Part shown: positions 49,415 through 60,332 of the stretch, one piece after another
How the letters are laid out: every line of letters starts with the position of its first letter
Numbering within the stretch: position 1 is the first letter of the stretch
NCBI GenBank assembly: GCA_905250075.1
Contig: CAJNOP010000143.1
Location: 124,001-188,000 of the forward strand
DNA: 64,000 bases
Source: Rotaria sp. Silwood1
Taxonomy: Eukaryota > Rotifera > Eurotatoria > Philodinida > Philodinidae
Direction of reading: 5' to 3'
Notes under the pieces: generated by a model
What the model was told of the DNA's origin: nothing
The model's database searches: none
The model's input: the letters and a program-made list of their open reading frames with translations, nothing else
Position numbers and translations under genes: made by a program

Positions 49415-50369
49415 CTATCTGTTTGTTTGATTAATTTAATATTATGATCATGATTATTCAAAACCTCAAAGAAAACAAATATAAACCAACCTTGACAATC
49501 ACGAACATCTTACTTCATTCATTTTTCCTTTTTTTTTTTTTTCCTCTCTTTCTCTCGTCTTTTCTCTTGATAAATAAATCAAAACAACAAAAGAAATGAT
49601 GTATGTATATGCAAACAAAAATTGAAACATACAGACAAGAAAAAAGAAAGAATTTGAAAGAAATAAAAATTTATATACCTTTTGTTGTTGTTGTTATTCG
49701 TTTGAATAATTTTTAATATATTGAAACTAAAATGAAGCAAATTATTGTATAATTAATGTTCAGAAAAACACTTTAGATCAATTCTCTATATTGGCTTCCT
49801 TCATACTAAAACATCAATGAGAGAATTGTCAGTCGATACAAAACACTCCCTTTTTTTTTATTGTATAGCCTTATATTTTCTCCTTCAGACTAATAATTTA
49901 GAAAAAGAAATCAACAAGACGCAACAATATTATTATTTGTCCATTTAGAGACATACTCTATAAAGAAGAAGAAAAATGACAATATATATATACATATTCA
50001 AATGAAAGGTTGCTGTTCGATATATCGACATGAAGTAGATGATAAGAAAAAACAACAATATAACATAAGAATAAAAATAATATGCAGACACTTAGAAATG
50101 AAAGCGTTTAACGCCCCCCCCCCCCCCCCTCCCCCTCAAAAACCGATCTCATCGCATTTACGTTCAAATGGGCTGAAATTTGGAGCATATGTTGGGACTG
50201 AAGTGAGGAGGCTATGGTAAAATTTTCAGCTCGATTTACTGACGTTTGACGGAGACATGAACCAAACAAGGGTCAAAAAATAGGTCATCTTAGCACCAAA
50301 AAATCTCCATGGCCCTTCATTACATATACAATTTTTTTTTTCTTTGAAAGCTTGTCTCTAGGGCTAGCC
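49415..50369. other. Flank between the coiled-coil gene and the hairpin
   Basis: AT-rich, with a CT-rich tract at 49520-49570. From 50101 there is a C-run and repeat-like text (GCTGAAATTTGGAGC, AATTTTCAGCTCGATTT), which then runs into the telomere-like hairpin. Confidence 0.4.
50114..50135. repeat. Poly-C tract
   Basis: Sixteen C, one T, five C in otherwise AT-rich DNA. Confidence 0.9.
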
Positions 50370-50485
50370 GGGTGTGGGTGTGGGTGTGGGTGGGTGTGGG
50401 TGTATGTATGTAGAAGCGTATCTCTTCTTGCACATACTCACACCCACACCCACACCCACACCCACACCCACCCACACCCACACCC
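50370..50485. repeat. Telomere-like hairpin 7 (largest)
   Basis: The plus strand reads about five GGGTGT-type units, a ~45-bp spacer (TATGTATGTAGAAGCG...TCTCTTCTTGCACATACTC), then about seven CACACC units. These are TGTGGG repeats in head-to-head orientation, the arrangement made when two chromosome ends join. TGTGGG is the telomere unit reported for the bdelloid Adineta. The right edge coincides with the truncated end of the adenylate kinase fragment. Confidence 0.85.
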
Positions 50486-51123
50486 TAGATTAATGCTGAT
50501 GCTTGAATAGATAAAAATGGAAATTTTGGTTTAAAAGTTCTTGTTGCTGTTAAACTTTTTATAATTGCTGTTGCTATTGGTTGTTCTAAATAACCTAGAC
50601 ATGGTAAATTAAGTAAATCAATTGGAGTTTTTGGTCGAGAAAGCTTATTTGGTAATCGAATATTCCAATATTTTTCTGATTGTCTAAGAGAAGAGAAGGA
50701 AAAAAAGAATTTCACAACTAAATAAAAATAAAAGAAACCTCATAAATTTTTCACGTGCTTCTTCATTTAATAGAAAATATAATTTATCACGATATTCAAC
50801 AGCAAATTCTTGTTGTCCAAGTACAAGACATTCGTATCTAAAAATGATAAAAATAAATTTGAAAAAGTTTTATAAAAAAAAGTGTTTACCTTTTACCACC
50901 ATCAAGATAAGTTGCTGAACAATAACTAGCAAATTCAATAGGTTTAGGAAACATTGGTTTTGCTTCTGCTTCAGTTCGTCGATGTGCTCGACGATTTGGT
51001 GCTGGTAGTAATTTACGAGGTTCAAGTGGAGCAAAACGTTCAGGATCATCCAAAAATAGTTGAAGTTCTTTTGGTCCAGCCATACGATAATATCGTCCAA
51101 AAAAATAGGCACCAGGTTTTTTT
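50485..51123 (-). pseudogene. Adenylate kinase 9-like gene, C-terminal fragment, truncated at both ends
   Basis: Three exons, 50890-51123, 50739-50837 and 50485-50683, join in phase through ~50-bp introns without a break. They read AYFFGRYYRMAGPKELQLF; a YHS-like part, FASYCSATYLDGG, then RYECLVLGQQEFAVEYRDKL and NEEAREKFMR; and PNKLSRPKTPIDLLNLPCLG, YLEQPIATAIIKSLTATRTF, KPKFPFLSIQASALI. This resembles the end of AK9-type ciliary nucleoside kinases, which normally continue past SALL for a further stretch. Here the stop (TAG) is formed where the exon runs into GGGTGTGGG repeats. Upstream, exons are missing: R1, a 2-kb palindrome and another R1 copy take their place, and a plus-strand gene lies beyond. 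So it is a fragment. The clean frame suggests a recent break. AK9 assignment is from memory. Confidence 0.6.
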
Positions 51124-51149
51124 CTAATTCAGATCAAAATCGGATTTCA

Positions 51150-51310
51150 ATTTCGAGCTGGGATCAGAGTTGGAGCCGGTCCGGTTCGGCCGGTGATCGA
51201 CCGGTTCCAAAAGTTTTTCAGACCGGTAGATACCGGCAAAAAACCGGTCGATTTCAAACGCTTTTTCAGACCGGTAAAAATCGGTCGGCTTGCCAAATCA
51301 TTTTTAATCG
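51150..51310. mobile_element. GC-rich CCGGTT element
   Basis: It starts near GAGTTGGAGCCGGTCCGG and repeats CAGACCGGTA and ACCGGTCGA units. Third island of the CCGG type; hAT-like start, no coding. It sits just upstream of the AK9-like fragment. Confidence 0.5.
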
Positions 51311-51404
51311 GTTAAAGAAAATAGCTTTAAAACCATTCAGTTTCCTTTTTTTGCTTCTATTTTAGGACGCTTTAAGAGAAAATATCGTGTCATAGTCGTT
51401 TATC

Positions 51405-51782
51405 TTTTTAAGAGAGCGTCCACGAGAAAATCAAACATTTTTCAACATGGTCATACTCTCGAAAAATTTGAACCCTATATTTTATCATTGGAAATGAAAG
51501 AGCAAAGTGAGAAACCGATAAATCCAAAATTTTAGCTCATTCTGACTTACCGATGAAAAGTTATAAAGTACAAACTGAAAGCACCTTCAACAGGTTTGGA
51601 AAAAAAAAATTTTCTTTTTGAAAAATTTGGTAAGTTAGTATTTGGTCATTTTTTCCACAGTGAATTCTCAGAATCTTTTCGAGTAATATACCAACTGATA
51701 GAGCGAATTGCTCTCCACAAAACTGTATATGTCATCTTCTCCTCACCCTTCATTTTCTAGGTACAACAATGGCGAAACTATA
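51405..51782 (+). repeat. Dispersed repeat R1, copy B (first part only)
   Basis: Matches the first ~380 bp of copy A closely, ending at GGCGAAACTA, where copy A continues GATCAACC. It stops a few bases before the inner palindrome begins. Confidence 0.75.
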
Positions 51783-51790
51783 TTCAGCAT

Positions 51791-53762
51791 AAACTTGCTG
51801 ACATTATTCACCCAGTAAAAAATTTTAGGATTAAAATCGATTACAATCACAAAAACCTGTGGTCATAATCGAAATTAATAACCCGATTATTTTGCATCAT
51901 AATCAAAATTATAATCGATTATTGTCCGATTGATAATCAACTCTAATCAATTAGAAAGCAGTATTAATCGATAGTTGTTGATTGCAAACGTGATTTTAAC
52001 CGATTATAATTTCGATTTTGATGCTACAAATCAGGTTAGAGATTTCGATTAAGATCTCGATTATTTTACTTCGTAATCCAATATGAAATTTCGATTATCA
52101 TCGATTATAACCGACCAGAAAGATTTTAATCAATTACAATGACTGATTCTCGTGAATTATTGTCTCCCCTTCCATGCAACGAACTCATGAAAACAATGGT
52201 TGCTTGTTCATGAGGAATTGACTTCATCTCTTATGTGCGACTGATCATCAATCGAGCTTTCAAAAGCTACCCTCTGGATAGAATTTGGAAATCTAATTGT
52301 AATAGCCTTCGCATGTCGACTCGTAGTTTACTTCTCAATTCTCCATTAGAGGAATGTTCATACTAAGCCTTGAGTTCGATCAGTTGAAACGGTAGTTAAT
52401 AATGTCACACCATTTCTTTCTTCGAGATTTTAGTTTTACACCCTCTTCATGTAAAACAAATCGAATTTGTCAAGTTGTTTCGTTTCCAAATCAATTATTC
52501 TTTGGAGTTATCTTATGAGTTCGATAACTTCGTACTGTTTAGTAATCTTCTAGATGCTCTTGTTAATGTTGAAATCCTTGATCCTTTTCTCTCAATGAGC
52601 TTATTGAATAGGTCAATCAAAAACATCCCTTCTGATTCAGTAGAACTTATTTCTTCTTCAAACATTAAACTAGATTATTTCAACACTCGACATCTTTGAA
52701 GAACTTCAGCCTACAGAAAAACTAATCGTTGTAACTTTCGCCCCGAAAGCATTCAATCCTGAACTGAATCCGAGATGAAGCTATCGCAATTAGTTTTTTT
52801 CATAGCTTGAAGTTCTTCAAAGATATCACGTATCGAAATAATAGTTTAATGTTTGAAGAACAGTTATCTTTGAAATAATTTCGACAGTATAATCAGTTTG
52901 CCTCGCACTGATACGAAACTCTATTGAACCAGAAAGGATGTTTCATGATTGGCGTATTCAATAAGCTCATTGACAGGAAAGGATTAAGGATTTCAACATT
53001 AACAAGAGCATCTAGAAGATTACTAAAAAGTACAAAGTTATGAAACTCATAGAATAACTCCAAAGAGTAATTGAGTTGGATACGGAACAGTTTGACAAAG
53101 TCCATGAGTTTTCCATAAAGAGAATCTAGAACTAAAGACTTCAAGAAAGAAGTGGTGTGACATTATTACCGCTCATTTCAATTGATTGAACTCAAGACTT
53201 AGTTTTAACACTTCTCTAATGGAGGATTGAGAAGTAAACTACGAGTCAACATGCGAAGGCTATTACAGTTAGATTTCTCAAATTCTATTTTGAACGTAGC
53301 TTTTGAAAGATCGATTGACGATCAGTTGAACGTAAGAAGCGAAGTCAAATCATCATAGAAGTATTTATGAAGCTCAAAAGTAAATCGAACAGGCCACGAT
53401 TGTTTTCATGAGTTCGACCGATGGAAGGGGAGAGAATAACTCACAAAAATCGGTCATTGTAAGTGATTAAAATCTTTCTGATCGGTTATAATCGAAATTT
53501 CATATTGGATTATGAAGTAAAATAATCGAGATTTTAATCGAAATCTCTAACCTGATTTGTAGCATCAAAATCAAAATTATAATCGGTTAAAATCACGTTT
53601 GAAATCAACAACTATCGATTAATACTGGTTTCTAATTGATTAGAGTTGATTATCAATCGGATTATAATCAGTTATAATTTCGATTATGACCACAGGTTTG
53701 TGTGATTGTAATCGATTTTAATCCTAAAATTTTTCACTGGGTGAATAATGTCAGCAAGTTTA
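51791..53762. mobile_element. Giant fold-back element (~950-bp arms)
   Basis: Arms 51791-52728 and 52786-53762 are reverse complements over their whole length around a ~57-bp centre. The outer ends read AACTTGCTGACATTATTCAC and the complement. The outer ~350 bp of each arm is made of AATCGATTATAATCG-like units. The inner part of each arm carries the same open frame (52475-52699 plus; 52893-53144 minus), LELxYEFxNFVLFSNLLDAL and VNVEIL, kept open in both. No transposase motif. The differences between arms are scattered substitutions. Confidence 0.85.
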
Positions 53763-53805
53763 ATAGCTATAAATGTAGACCGACATTTAGTAAAATAAGC
53801 TGCAG

Positions 53806-54790
53806 ATAAAATAATTGTTGTAATTTTACTAGTACAAGATTAAAAAGTTGATCAAATGGGTGTATAATAGTATTTGATTTTGTAGAGTTCATTCGTTGAA
53901 AGCAATTCAAAACAAAATAAAGCAAATTACTAAATTATATAGCATTTGAGAACGTCTTAAAAACGCAATTCATTTACTTTAGCAAACTATGAATTGAATA
54001 TGAAGTATCTATATTGTACTGCACATATTCTGAAAAAAAGAATCACTAACCCATATGATATAAGTGGGTTTCAAAATTTTTGAATAACCTATCTTATGAG
54101 TTTTTCAATGGTGAAAAATAAATCTCAATTCGGTTCCTAGTTGGAAGAAAAGTCAGAGGTAGCATATACATAAATGGTGCATAAAAATAATGATAAATAT
54201 GGTTTTCAAGATAGTAGTTGAATATTTTTTGTGGCTTGGATGAACATCATGTGCTACTTTGATTTCAAGAATTTAATATTCATTTGATAGCTCTTTCTTT
54301 GCTGTATTCAAAACCATAAAACATTTCTGGGACCATTAGAATTAGCATAGAAATATAGATTGCAATGAAAAAGAGAACAAGAGAAAAATGCGAAAAAAGC
54401 AGTAGGGTTGATCTAGTTTCGCGATTGTTTTACCTAGAAAATGAAGGGTGATGCGAAGATGACATATGCAGTTTTGTAGAGAGCAATTCGCTCTATCAGT
54501 TGGTATATTACTCGAAAAGATTCTGAGAATTCACTGTGGAAAAAAGTGAGGAAATACTAGTCCACCAAATTTTTCAAAAAGAAAATTTTTTTTTCTAAAC
54601 CTGTTGAAAGTGCTTTCAGTTTGTAGTTCATAACTTTTCATCGGTAAGTCAGAATGAGCTAAAATTTTGAATTTATCGGTTTCTCACTTTGCTCTTTCAT
54701 TTCGAATCATAAAATATAGGGTTCAAATTTTTCGAGAGTATGACCATGTTGAAAAATGTTTGATTTTCTCGTGGACTCTCTCTTAAAAAT
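53806..54790 (-). repeat. Dispersed repeat R1, copy C (full length, inverted)
   Basis: Reverse-strand copy of 30902-31725 with about 170 extra bp (about 53945-54115) and a ~58-bp deletion near 53850. Together with copy B it brackets the giant palindrome, so the 51.4-54.8 kb block is symmetric at two scales. Confidence 0.75.
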
Positions 54791-55734
54791 AGGTCGCATT
54801 GGGACTATTGAAGCTTATCAAGTTTTGGTCCCAACTACTTTCCTTTCCTAAGTACTACAACTTTGTTGAATTTTTTTGCCTCTGGTAAGGTTTGGTAAAA
54901 CAAGTCAAAGTAAGCCATTTCAACTTGAAATTTCTTGCAGATATAGATCTCGTGGATCTTAGATTGTTTTGAAAATGCTGAGCTTTTTTACTTTTTGCTG
55001 GTGATAAACGCTTATTTTTTTTTGGATATTAAATAGCTCAAGAAGAACACATCTTTTTTAATAGAAATTTTCAGAGCACTCTAAGGTCTACAAAACCTAC
55101 TATGGACAATATTTTAGGTGAAAATAGGCATTGCATCAAATCCTGTTTTTAAGTGATAAAGATGACTCATTTTCGATATCAAGTGCCATCAGTTCCTGTT
55201 AAACTTTCTGGTACTCTCTACTCAACTTTTATTGCTCTATCTGCTGCTAGTTACAGATAGAGCAACAAAAGTTGAGTAGAGAGAACCCGAAGATTTGACA
55301 GAAACTGACGGTTCTTGACATCGTAAATGAGTCATCTTTATCACCTAAAAACAGGATTTGGTTCTCGATAGGAAAGTCAATTGAAAACAAGGTTCTTGTA
55401 GCAGCCTTCTTATTTCGTCATAGCATTTTCTTTTTCTATTTGTCTGTTATTTCTTATCTCAAAAAGGAGAATACATTAAGCTGTACACATGAAACGCTCT
55501 TTGTAACACATTCGCCCTAGCAGACGAACGATACATTTGAAAAATGTCCGTCAAATGTAGTTTTCATGATGATATCAAGACAAAAAGATACGAATAATCT
55601 TTGATTATATTATATTTGTCAATTCATAGTAAAATTATTAAATTTATTATAATTTACGAACAATATCACTTGGCTTTTCATAATTATTTCAACAACAAAG
55701 GAAATAAGACATCCTTTTGATTAGACTTGAAATA
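54791..55734. mobile_element. Fold-back element and flank
   Basis: At about 55135-55370, two ~115-bp arms pair around CTGCTAGTTACAG: GATAAAGATGACTCATTT..., CTCTACTCAACTTTT.TTGCTCTATCTG and their complements. The rest is AT-rich without genes. Confidence 0.7.
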
Positions 55735-56010
55735 ATGCGATTCCATTTTTTCTACATTTTGGTTACTGTTGTCCATGCTGACTGCAGCCAAGGTAGTTCC
55801 GATAAGTCTGATATTCTTTATTCGTTAGCAAAATTTTGAAATGATCGATCTCTCTACACGCACTCACTTTCACTATACTGATCATCTAAATAAAATGTAT
55901 GGCAAGGATTCATTTGAGCAGCCAACGTATGTCACGATGTCATGTGTATATTAACGGATAGGTGGTTCAAAACAATAGATGTGCATAATTTTCTCAAGAT
56001 TAAGCCATAA
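55735..56010 (+). CDS. Candidate short secreted peptide (weak)
   Basis: Exon 55735-55792 starts MRFHFFYILVTVVHADCSQ, a textbook signal peptide, and ends at a GT donor. A phase-compatible exon 55922-56010 (AG acceptor) adds NVCHDVMCILTDRWFKTID and stops at TAA, 48 residues in all. Both the signal-like start and the splice phase could be chance. No family is recognised. Confidence 0.25.
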
Positions 56011-57429
56011 CTAGATGACACCGAAGTTCGAACATAGTAACCTTGACGAACATTATATCTATTGAATCTCATATAAAACACTATGATTCGAGCAAACCTA
56101 CGGAGTTTTGCTTGTTCTCTTGAGATTGTAACAAGATGCGGAGAAAACAATTCTTGATGCATGTCCACATTATCCTTGAATAAATCTATATGGACAATTA
56201 TAAATCGTGATTGTAGAAAATTATTAATTTCTATTAATATAATTGACACATTGGTTCTTTTCGCACACTATGAAATAATATTTCGTGTAATTTTCTTATT
56301 ATTTGTAATGGTCTATTTATTAGAGATAAACATTCTTTTTCTGTAGTTTGAACTTCCCTAGTTGAAAAACCTATTGACCTTCGTTTTGATAATACAAAGT
56401 GCGGAAATCAACAGAAGGAAATAATGCAAAGCACAGAAGGCTTTGTCGTTCATATTTCCATAAACAAGATGCATTGTTCTCTCTTTTATGATTGTGAAAC
56501 AAGAAAAAAATAATATGGTAACTAGTCATAAAAAGGAAAAAAATTATTAACGAATATTCGAATGACATTCATAACTAAACAAAAAAAAAGAATAATTGTA
56601 AAATTCAATGATTGTTGAAAATCTTCTTTCATAATTCTTCTTAAATATGATTGATTTACGTGTTCATATTCGAAAAAGAAAAACATCATCAACTAATTTG
56701 ATGACATAACAAACAATAAATAGAAAGAAAGAAAGAAAAAATTCTAGGCTTTATATGAATGATGATAGCAAATAAAATAATATGAACGAAGAAAATCTCA
56801 TACAAGACAAAGATAAGAGAAGGCAAAAAAAAATCTTTGCTTTTTTATGTCCTTCGAACACTATCTTATTTGTTGAAAGCATACATCATATTACAATGGA
56901 ATCATCTCTAAGTATTGATGAACTTATTCAAGAAATGGATAAACCTAATTTAACGGGTTGGAAATTATTTGCTCAAACTCCAGATGTATATGTCTATCGA
57001 CGAACAGATGAAGGAAATGTAAAAGATACCAATGAATCATAATAATCATATTTTTAAATGATTGTTTTTGTGTTTTTTAAAATCTTTATAGAAACTATTA
57101 CGCTACAAATGTTATTCACACATTCCTGATGTAACACCTGAAGTTTTTTATAAAGTTGCACTTGATATTGAATATCGATTAATTTGGGATAAATACCTAA
57201 AAGGTAATTATTCATATTTGATTTAAATAAATCTTTTAATAATAACCAATGTTTTATTTTTTTCTAGAAGCAAGAGAAATAAGTGATGGAGAAAAAAAAG
57301 GTGTTTATTGGCAAGTGACAATGCCATTATTTATTGACAATCGCGACGTATCCTTTTTTCGTAAAACACAATATAAAAGGAGCACTGAAATATATGAGTT
57401 ACAAGTTGAATCACCCGCTCATAGTAGAG

Positions 57430-58050
57430 CCCGTCGGATCGGAAAGTTTCCAACCCGAATCCGATTAAATCACTCTTAAGAAAATCAATTTTCGTGAGAA
57501 TTATTAAAATTAAAGTAAATAAATGAGAAGACAGTATGAAGTCTGATTTTTTATCAACAACGTGATTTTTTTATTTGATACTTTCTTCTTTGCGAAACTT
57601 TTTGATGATTTGTGTTATCGCTTATTTGAAAAATATGCTATTTTTAGGAAATGCAGAAAAGTCTTCTCGTATGTTTTCCTTTATTTATGCTTTTTTTGAT
57701 TACGCATTCTGGAATTCTCGAAGGAGCTTCATTGTAGCCCATTGCTTTTTCTTCACGTGAAAGAGCATTTATGAATTAAGCTTTGTTACTATTATATACA
57801 AGCGTACTTTTATAGCTAGAGCATCATTTTTTGAGAGATTGAAATTTTCATCCCTTTTCTTACCTCAAAAGTAAAAGTTTAAAGAAAAGACTCTTCCATG
57901 TGCTGCATTTTGAGATTCTCTTTTAAACAAAAAATAAAAATAAAGTGTATAAAATGAGGGTGTATTGAGAATTTCATGTTGCCAAACGAACAAACGATTT
58001 TCAGACACCGGTTTGGATTCGGAACCATCAGAACGGGCTCTAACCCACGG
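57430..58050. mobile_element. Inverted-repeat element inserted in the START gene
   Basis: TAGAGCCCGTCGGATCGG...ACCCGAATCCG near 57425-57465 pairs with CGGTTTGGATTCGGAACC...AGAACGGGCTCTAA near 58010-58042. The ~600-bp body is non-coding. Exact ends and target duplication are unclear. Confidence 0.6.
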
Positions 58051-58072
58051 ACTGTATATTAATAACGTCTCG

Positions 58073-58297
58073 TTATAATATATGAGCTAGTATCTTATGA
58101 TATTTCTGAACAATAAGATAAGGTAAAAGATTAGTGAAGAAATCTGACCAAAAATAGATTCGTCCACAATTAACAACATCAGCTATATCGTGTTTTTTAT
58201 ATTTTAATCGCGAAGGAATTGCACTAACAGCTGTTATTTCATAATTCATTATAGGTTTTTCTTTTGAAAATATTAAATCCTTAACTTTGCTTTCCAT
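58073..58297 (-). CDS. Open frame between insert and START exon (captured fragment?)
   Basis: Seventy-four residues antisense to the START gene: MESKVKDLIFSKEKPIMNYE, AVSAIPSRLKYKKHDIADVV, NCGRIYFWSDFFTNLLPYLI. Composition is coding-like. It belongs neither to the START domain nor clearly to the inserted element. Unknown; it may be a gene fragment carried in with the insertion. Confidence 0.3.
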   Translation of the reverse strand: MESKVKDLIFSKEKPIMNYEITAVSAIPSRLKYKKHDIADVVNCGRIYFWSDFFTNLLPYLIVQKYHKILAHIL

Positions 58298-58922
58298 ATA
58301 AAATAGTATACATTTGTACGAGATTATGGTGAATATGATATTGGTGATCGTCATTTTTATTATGCTATGACACGTGCTGAACATTTTAAGAATGTGCCAC
58401 CAAGAAAAAAAATTGTTCGTATTGAAACTTGTCAATCTCAAACATTACTTTGTTCAGATGGTGCAAAAGGTCTTAAATGTACTGTTAATATTTTAATAAA
58501 ATCAATCTATAGAACTATTGAAAGATGATTTTGTTTTATTTATAGCTATCTTTGTATATTTTGAAGATCCACGTAGTAATATTCCAAAAGCTGTTTGGAG
58601 TTGGGCTGCTAAAGTTAGCAAAAATTTTTTATATTAACAAAAAGAAAAACATTTGACTCATATTTTTATTTTAGTTTGGTGTTCCATTATATGCAAAATT
58701 AACACATAATGCATGTATTGCTTATCCTGCATGGATAAAAGATAAAAATACTAAATTACCTAATGTTACTGAAGATGATATTGATGAAGCAGCAATTATT
58801 GCAATGAGAACTGCAATAAATGATTTAGTAAATGATGATAATGAAATTAAACAAGAAAAAGAATAGATAATATGATGTGATGTTATTCAATTTATTTATT
58901 TATTTATTTTTTGTTTTGTTTT

Positions 58923-60041
58923 TTATTCAAAAATTTTTTTCAATTTTAAACGTAATTCTGGATTCATAGCATCTGTGCTATCAATAAATAAATCAGTACT
59001 ACCAATTTTTGGTAACTGTCGTATATGATCATTTTCTATTTGAGCAAAAATAACATCTGCTATAGATCCTCCATTAATTACTTGAAATGGTCTATTATGA
59101 AATTGTGATATTTCAGTAATAATACTAGTTTTATTTGTATTAAATAATTTTTCTTTTGTAATATATGCTAATTGTTGAGAAACTATACTAAGATGATGTT
59201 CACGTTCTTGCCATGTATTTGCTAATTGAACTTGTCGAAGTATTGGTTCTAAATCATAACCATATGTTGTTAATTTTCGAAATGCTGTACCAAACCATTT
59301 TGCATAAGGATAATATTGTTTTTCTAGAAGAAAAACAAGACGCATAATATCACGTATAAGACGATTTGCAATTAATGATGAACCAAGTTCATCATTAACT
59401 TGTCCAGCACGACTCATTAAATGTTCTTCTTGTCCAATACGTTGCCAACAACAACCAATTAGATACAACCAAATATCTTTTGGATAATAAACAAGTTGTG
59501 ATCGAATAGTTTCAATATTCATATTATCTGTATGATAAAAAACTCGACCTCGAACTATAGTTAATAAATGTTGACTAGGAAATGTTAACCAATCTTCAAA
59601 TGTTGGTTCACCATTATGAATTGTCCAATTGAGATATTCAATAAAAAATTGTTTCATTGTCATTATACGAATACCATGACATGTATTTTCTTGATCATTA
59701 GATACATTTATAAGGGTTATGTGTCCATCTTCTTCAATATACTTTTTAAATTGTGTTGAATAACCACAAATTGTTTTTTCTCGAAGATTTTTATTAAAAA
59801 ATAATTCTAATTCATCAATATGTGTTTCATTTTCAAGTAAAAGATCAAATTTTGGCCCCCAATCATGATCACGAGATTGATTTGTATCAAAGCCAAGTAC
59901 ATCAGAACCGTGTCCTAAACGACAAGCTGTATATTGAAGTGAAGGATAATATTCATCGAGTAATGGTTTAACAATATCAAAAAAGAATCGTTCACTTAAG
60001 TCAAGTCCATGAATAAAAGGAATGTCGTCCGGATATGGCAT
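58923..60041 (-). CDS. DUF4037 nucleotidyltransferase-fold protein, intronless
   Basis: One unbroken frame of 372 residues, with no intron in a genome where genes have many. Residues 1-35 give a short helix (IHGLDLSERFFFDIVKPLLDEY). The nucleotidyltransferase signature follows: RLGHGSDVLGFDTNQSRDHDWGP (residues 41-63), with Gly45-Ser46 and the acidic Asp58/Asp60. The remaining ~300 residues are the helical DUF4037 C-terminal part (WLTFPSQHLL, GRVFYHTDN, FLLEKQYYPYAKWFGTAF). DUF4037 is mainly bacterial and fungal; its substrate is unknown. It is followed downstream, tail to tail, by the START gene only 57 bp away (stop to stop). Codon use is A/T-ending like the host, so any transfer is old and ameliorated. 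Probably functional. Confidence 0.85.
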   Translation of the reverse strand: MPYPDDIPFIHGLDLSERFFFDIVKPLLDEYYPSLQYTACRLGHGSDVLGFDTNQSRDHDWGPKFDLLLENETHIDELELFFNKNLREKTICGYSTQFKKYIEEDGHITLINVSNDQENTCHGIRIMTMKQFFIEYLNWTIHNGEPTFEDWLTFPSQHLLTIVRGRVFYHTDNMNIETIRSQLVYYPKDIWLYLIGCCWQRIGQEEHLMSRAGQVNDELGSSLIANRLIRDIMRLVFLLEKQYYPYAKWFGTAFRKLTTYGYDLEPILRQVQLANTWQEREHHLSIVSQQLAYITKEKLFNTNKTSIITEISQFHNRPFQVINGGSIADVIFAQIENDHIRQLPKIGSTDLFIDSTDAMNPELRLKLKKIFE

Positions 60042-60200
60042 TACTATCTATAATTGAGAAAGTAGGTTAATGAATATTGTTAAGTCTAGGCTTTCTTTAA
60101 CAATAGATTGCATCATATATTTCAAATATTACAAAATTTGTTGTTATTACTCTTATGATTCATCGAGTTAGTATATCAATGGGTAAGTCTTGTGTGAATC

Positions 60201-60332
60201 ATGTCGAGTCTTGTTTTTACCATCACAGGATCCAGTGGAACAAAATGTTATTCAGAATTACAACGAGCTTTGTGTCATAATAAATTTCAATATTTGGATT
60301 GGAGAGGATTCGTTTTTTCTATTTTTAATTAA
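60201..60332 (+). CDS. Short frame, gene fragment (weak)
   Basis: Forty-three residues, MSSLVFTITGSSGTKCYSEL and QRALCHNKFQYLDWRGF, then a tail that looks like intron read-through to TAA. Coding character is good for the first 37 residues, so it may be a first exon or a remnant. No partner exon was found. Confidence 0.3.
   Translation: MSSLVFTITGSSGTKCYSELQRALCHNKFQYLDWRGFVFSIFN

Larger units (their letters stand above)
56896..58866 (+). pseudogene. START-domain lipid-transfer protein (PCTP/STARD type), interrupted
   Basis: Exons at 56896-57018, 57092-57203, 57268 to about 57400, then about 58325-58478, 58546-58613 and 58675-58866. Left half: DELIQEMDKPNLTGWKLF, YVYRRTDEGN, KCYSHIPDVTPEVFYKV, IEYRLIWDKYLKE, VYWQVTMPLFIDNRD. 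Right half: GDRHFYYAMTRAEHFKNVPP, FVYFEDPRSNIPKAVWSWAA, KFGVPLYAKLTHNACI, ending in TAG. The order matches phosphatidylcholine-transfer START proteins (PDVTPE, WD, NRD, then WAAK.GVP). Between the halves, about 0.9 kb of foreign inverted-repeat DNA interrupts the exon after NRDVSFFRKTQY. The frame into the insert soon reaches a stop (57477). An in-frame ATG at 56782 could be an earlier start. Confidence 0.75.

Noticed and set aside
50370-50485. Ordinary minisatellite or CRISPR-like array
   Set aside because: Units change orientation across a spacer and match the telomere unit; there are no equal-length unique spacers.
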